From Paracoccaceae bacterium (lineage in GTDB: Bacteria > Pseudomonadota > Alphaproteobacteria > Rhodobacterales > Rhodobacteraceae): 5,995 bases of DNA. The DNA is taken from assembly GCA_024304875.1 (NCBI GenBank), contig JAMWZF010000196.1, forward strand, positions 1-5,995, in the 5' to 3' direction. The position numbers and the translations under genes are program-made. The notes below the pieces were generated by a model. It was not told the origin of the DNA and did not search any database. It saw nothing but the letters and a program-made list of their open reading frames with translations. Below, one piece after another: positions 5,074 through 5,995 of the stretch (its first letter is position 1; each line of letters begins with the position of its first letter).

Positions 5074-5338
5074 CCACGTCCGCGTCAAGTCGCACTGGCC
5101 CCCGGGCCACATCCGCACGCCGGCCTACCTGCGCGGCAAGCGCGGCGTGATCGAACGCGGCCTCGGGCCCACCGGCAATCCCGAGAAGCTGGCCTACGGC
5201 CTGCCGGGCGGCACCGTGGACCTGGTGCGCGTCCGGTTCACGATGGCGGAGGTCTGGGGGCCGGACACGGCCCACCCCGCCGACACCATCGACGCCGAGA
5301 TCTTCGCACATTGGCTGGAGCCCGCCGATGCCCCATGA
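5066..5338 (+). CDS. Nitrile hydratase family beta subunit, C-terminal SH3-like half (ScnA/ToyL-like split subunit)
   Basis: A 90-residue protein equal to the C-terminal SH3-like barrel of nitrile hydratase beta. DHVRVKSHWPPGHIRTPAYLRGKRGVI (3-29) corresponds to the VRV-PxGHxRxPxYxRGKxG segment, and R17 aligns with beta-Arg157 of the Pseudonocardia enzyme, the second arginine contacting the oxidised cysteines. It continues with RVRFTMAEVWGPDTAHPADTIDAEIFAHWLEPA, the standard beta ending. Between them GNPEKLAYGLPGGTVDL replaces the TPDTAAHG-EHPQHLY-like loop of classical beta chains. The long linker that joins the two halves in classical beta is missing from both proteins. It begins inside the end of the N-half gene and overlaps the alpha gene by 11 bases, so all three are very likely translationally coupled and made in similar amounts. 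Confidence 0.88.
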   Translation: MADHVRVKSHWPPGHIRTPAYLRGKRGVIERGLGPTGNPEKLAYGLPGGTVDLVRVRFTMAEVWGPDTAHPADTIDAEIFAHWLEPADAP

Positions 5339-5966
5339 CCACCACGACCATCTCTCGCCGTCGGGCCACCCCTACCGGGCCGACGACGATCATCCGCTGA
5401 CCTACTGGCAGCAAATGGAGATCGCGGTCCGCGAGCTTCTGATCGAGAAGGGCGTGACCACGGCGGCCGAGGTCAATTCCCAGGTCGCGGCCATGGACGC
5501 ACGGAGCCCGGCCGACGGCGCGGCCGTCGTCGCGCGCGCCTGGACCGACCCCGCCTTCAAGGCCCGCCTGCTGGACGACGCCGGCGCCGCCAGCCGGGAG
5601 ATGGGCTTCGACATCGGCGCGTTGCAGCTGATTGCCGTCGAGAACACGGACCAGGTCCACAACGTCATCGTCTGCACCCTCTGTTCGTGCTACCCGCGCA
5701 ACCTGCTCGGCCTCTCCCCCGACTGGTACAAGTCCCGCGCCTATCGCAGCCGCGTGGTCCGCGAGCCGCGCAAGGTCCTGGCCGAATTCGGCCTCGCGGT
5801 GCCGGACGATGTCACCGTCCGGGTCCACGACAGTACCGCTGACAAGCGCTACATCGTCCTGCCGGCGCGGCCTCTGGGCACCGAAAGCCTTGACGAGACC
5901 GCGCTCGCCGCCCTCGTCACCCGCGACTCCATGATCGGCACAGGTCTGCCGCGACAGCGCGTCTGA
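5328..5966 (+). CDS. nthA: Cobalt-type nitrile hydratase / thiocyanate hydrolase-like alpha (catalytic metal) subunit
   Basis: A 212-residue metal-binding subunit that hydrates nitriles to amides (or, in the thiocyanate hydrolase branch, hydrolyses thiocyanate to carbonyl sulfide and ammonia). C116-T-L-C119-S-C121-Y (bases 5673-5693) is the claw-setting motif; T and Y mark the cobalt type, against CSLCSCT in iron enzymes. Other family blocks are WQQMEIAVRELLIEKGV, AWTDPAFKARLL, VENT-VHNVIV, LGLSPDWYKSRAYRSRVVREPRKVLAEFG, RYIVLPARPLGTE and LVTRDSMIG, so the chain is complete. After the motif it has PRN where many Co-type enzymes have PWP. The N-terminus is histidine-rich (PHDHHDHLSPSGH), common in this family and possibly metal-handling. 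Two of its three cysteines should be oxidised in the mature enzyme (family knowledge). The window ends 29 bases later, so a maturation gene may follow. Confidence 0.93.
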   Translation: MPHDHHDHLSPSGHPYRADDDHPLTYWQQMEIAVRELLIEKGVTTAAEVNSQVAAMDARSPADGAAVVARAWTDPAFKARLLDDAGAASREMGFDIGALQLIAVENTDQVHNVIVCTLCSCYPRNLLGLSPDWYKSRAYRSRVVREPRKVLAEFGLAVPDDVTVRVHDSTADKRYIVLPARPLGTESLDETALAALVTRDSMIGTGLPRQRV

Positions 5967-5995
5967 GCCTTGCGCGCGCCCCCGGGCCTGTCTCT

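Noticed and set aside
4213..5118. 301-residue open frame on the minus strand
   Set aside because: Antisense to fliG and the first hydratase gene, whose plus-strand products are clear family members; no domain recognised.
4723..5338. Split beta subunit as a sequencing frameshift of one nitrile hydratase beta gene
   Set aside because: The long inter-half linker of classical beta is absent, the N-half has its own C-terminal tail, the C-half begins with its own ATG at the domain boundary, and the same split is known in thiocyanate hydrolase and ToyJKL.

Overview
The DNA is GC-rich with dense, short-gapped genes, and the gene content (B. subtilis-type PurB, a LuxR/LuxI pair with SFARGDR-type autoinducer domains, a divergent FliG, a cobalt-type nitrile hydratase) points to an alphaproteobacterium, most likely a member of the Rhodobacterales/Roseobacter group. 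That placement is inferred from protein style, not from a marker-gene comparison.

Layout. (1) 1-1239, plus strand: adenylosuccinate lyase purB, missing about its first 20-25 residues off the left edge, followed by a GC palindrome in the convergent gap. (2) 1292-3321: a quorum-sensing module. On the minus strand luxR (2688 to 2080) precedes luxI (1954 to 1292); divergent from luxR on the plus strand is a second, paralogous autoinducer-binding protein that ends after the first helix of the DNA-binding domain. The 138-bp divergent gap carries a symmetric arrangement: a 6+10+6 dyad flanked at exactly 5 bp on both sides by a 7-bp direct repeat. The 125-bp luxR-luxI gap carries two further dyads and a small hairpin over the luxI ribosome-binding site. 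(3) 3376-3540: a 54-residue secreted three-cysteine peptide. (4) 3641-4684: a complete FliG-family flagellar motor switch protein with no other flagellar gene in view. (5) 4723-5966: three overlapping genes encoding a cobalt-type nitrile hydratase family enzyme whose beta subunit is naturally split into two polypeptides, the three-subunit design known from thiocyanate hydrolase (ScnB-ScnA-ScnC) and toyocamycin nitrile hydratase (ToyJKL).

How the parts work together. LuxI should make an acyl-homoserine lactone that LuxR senses; the HTH-less paralogue keeps the ligand-pocket landmarks and could titrate signal or form inactive dimers with LuxR. The three hydratase polypeptides should assemble into one enzyme: the alpha chain supplies the CTLCSC cobalt site and each half of the split beta supplies one of the two conserved arginines that contact the oxidised cysteines. 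Nothing in the sequence directly links the quorum module to FliG or to the hydratase.

Most worth a second look: the HTH-less autoinducer-binding protein with its symmetric divergent control region, the split-beta hydratase of unknown substrate, and the stand-alone FliG with a changed pattern of torque residues. No RNA genes, insertion sequences, CRISPR arrays or origins were seen, and there is no gene-free stretch over 300 bases.
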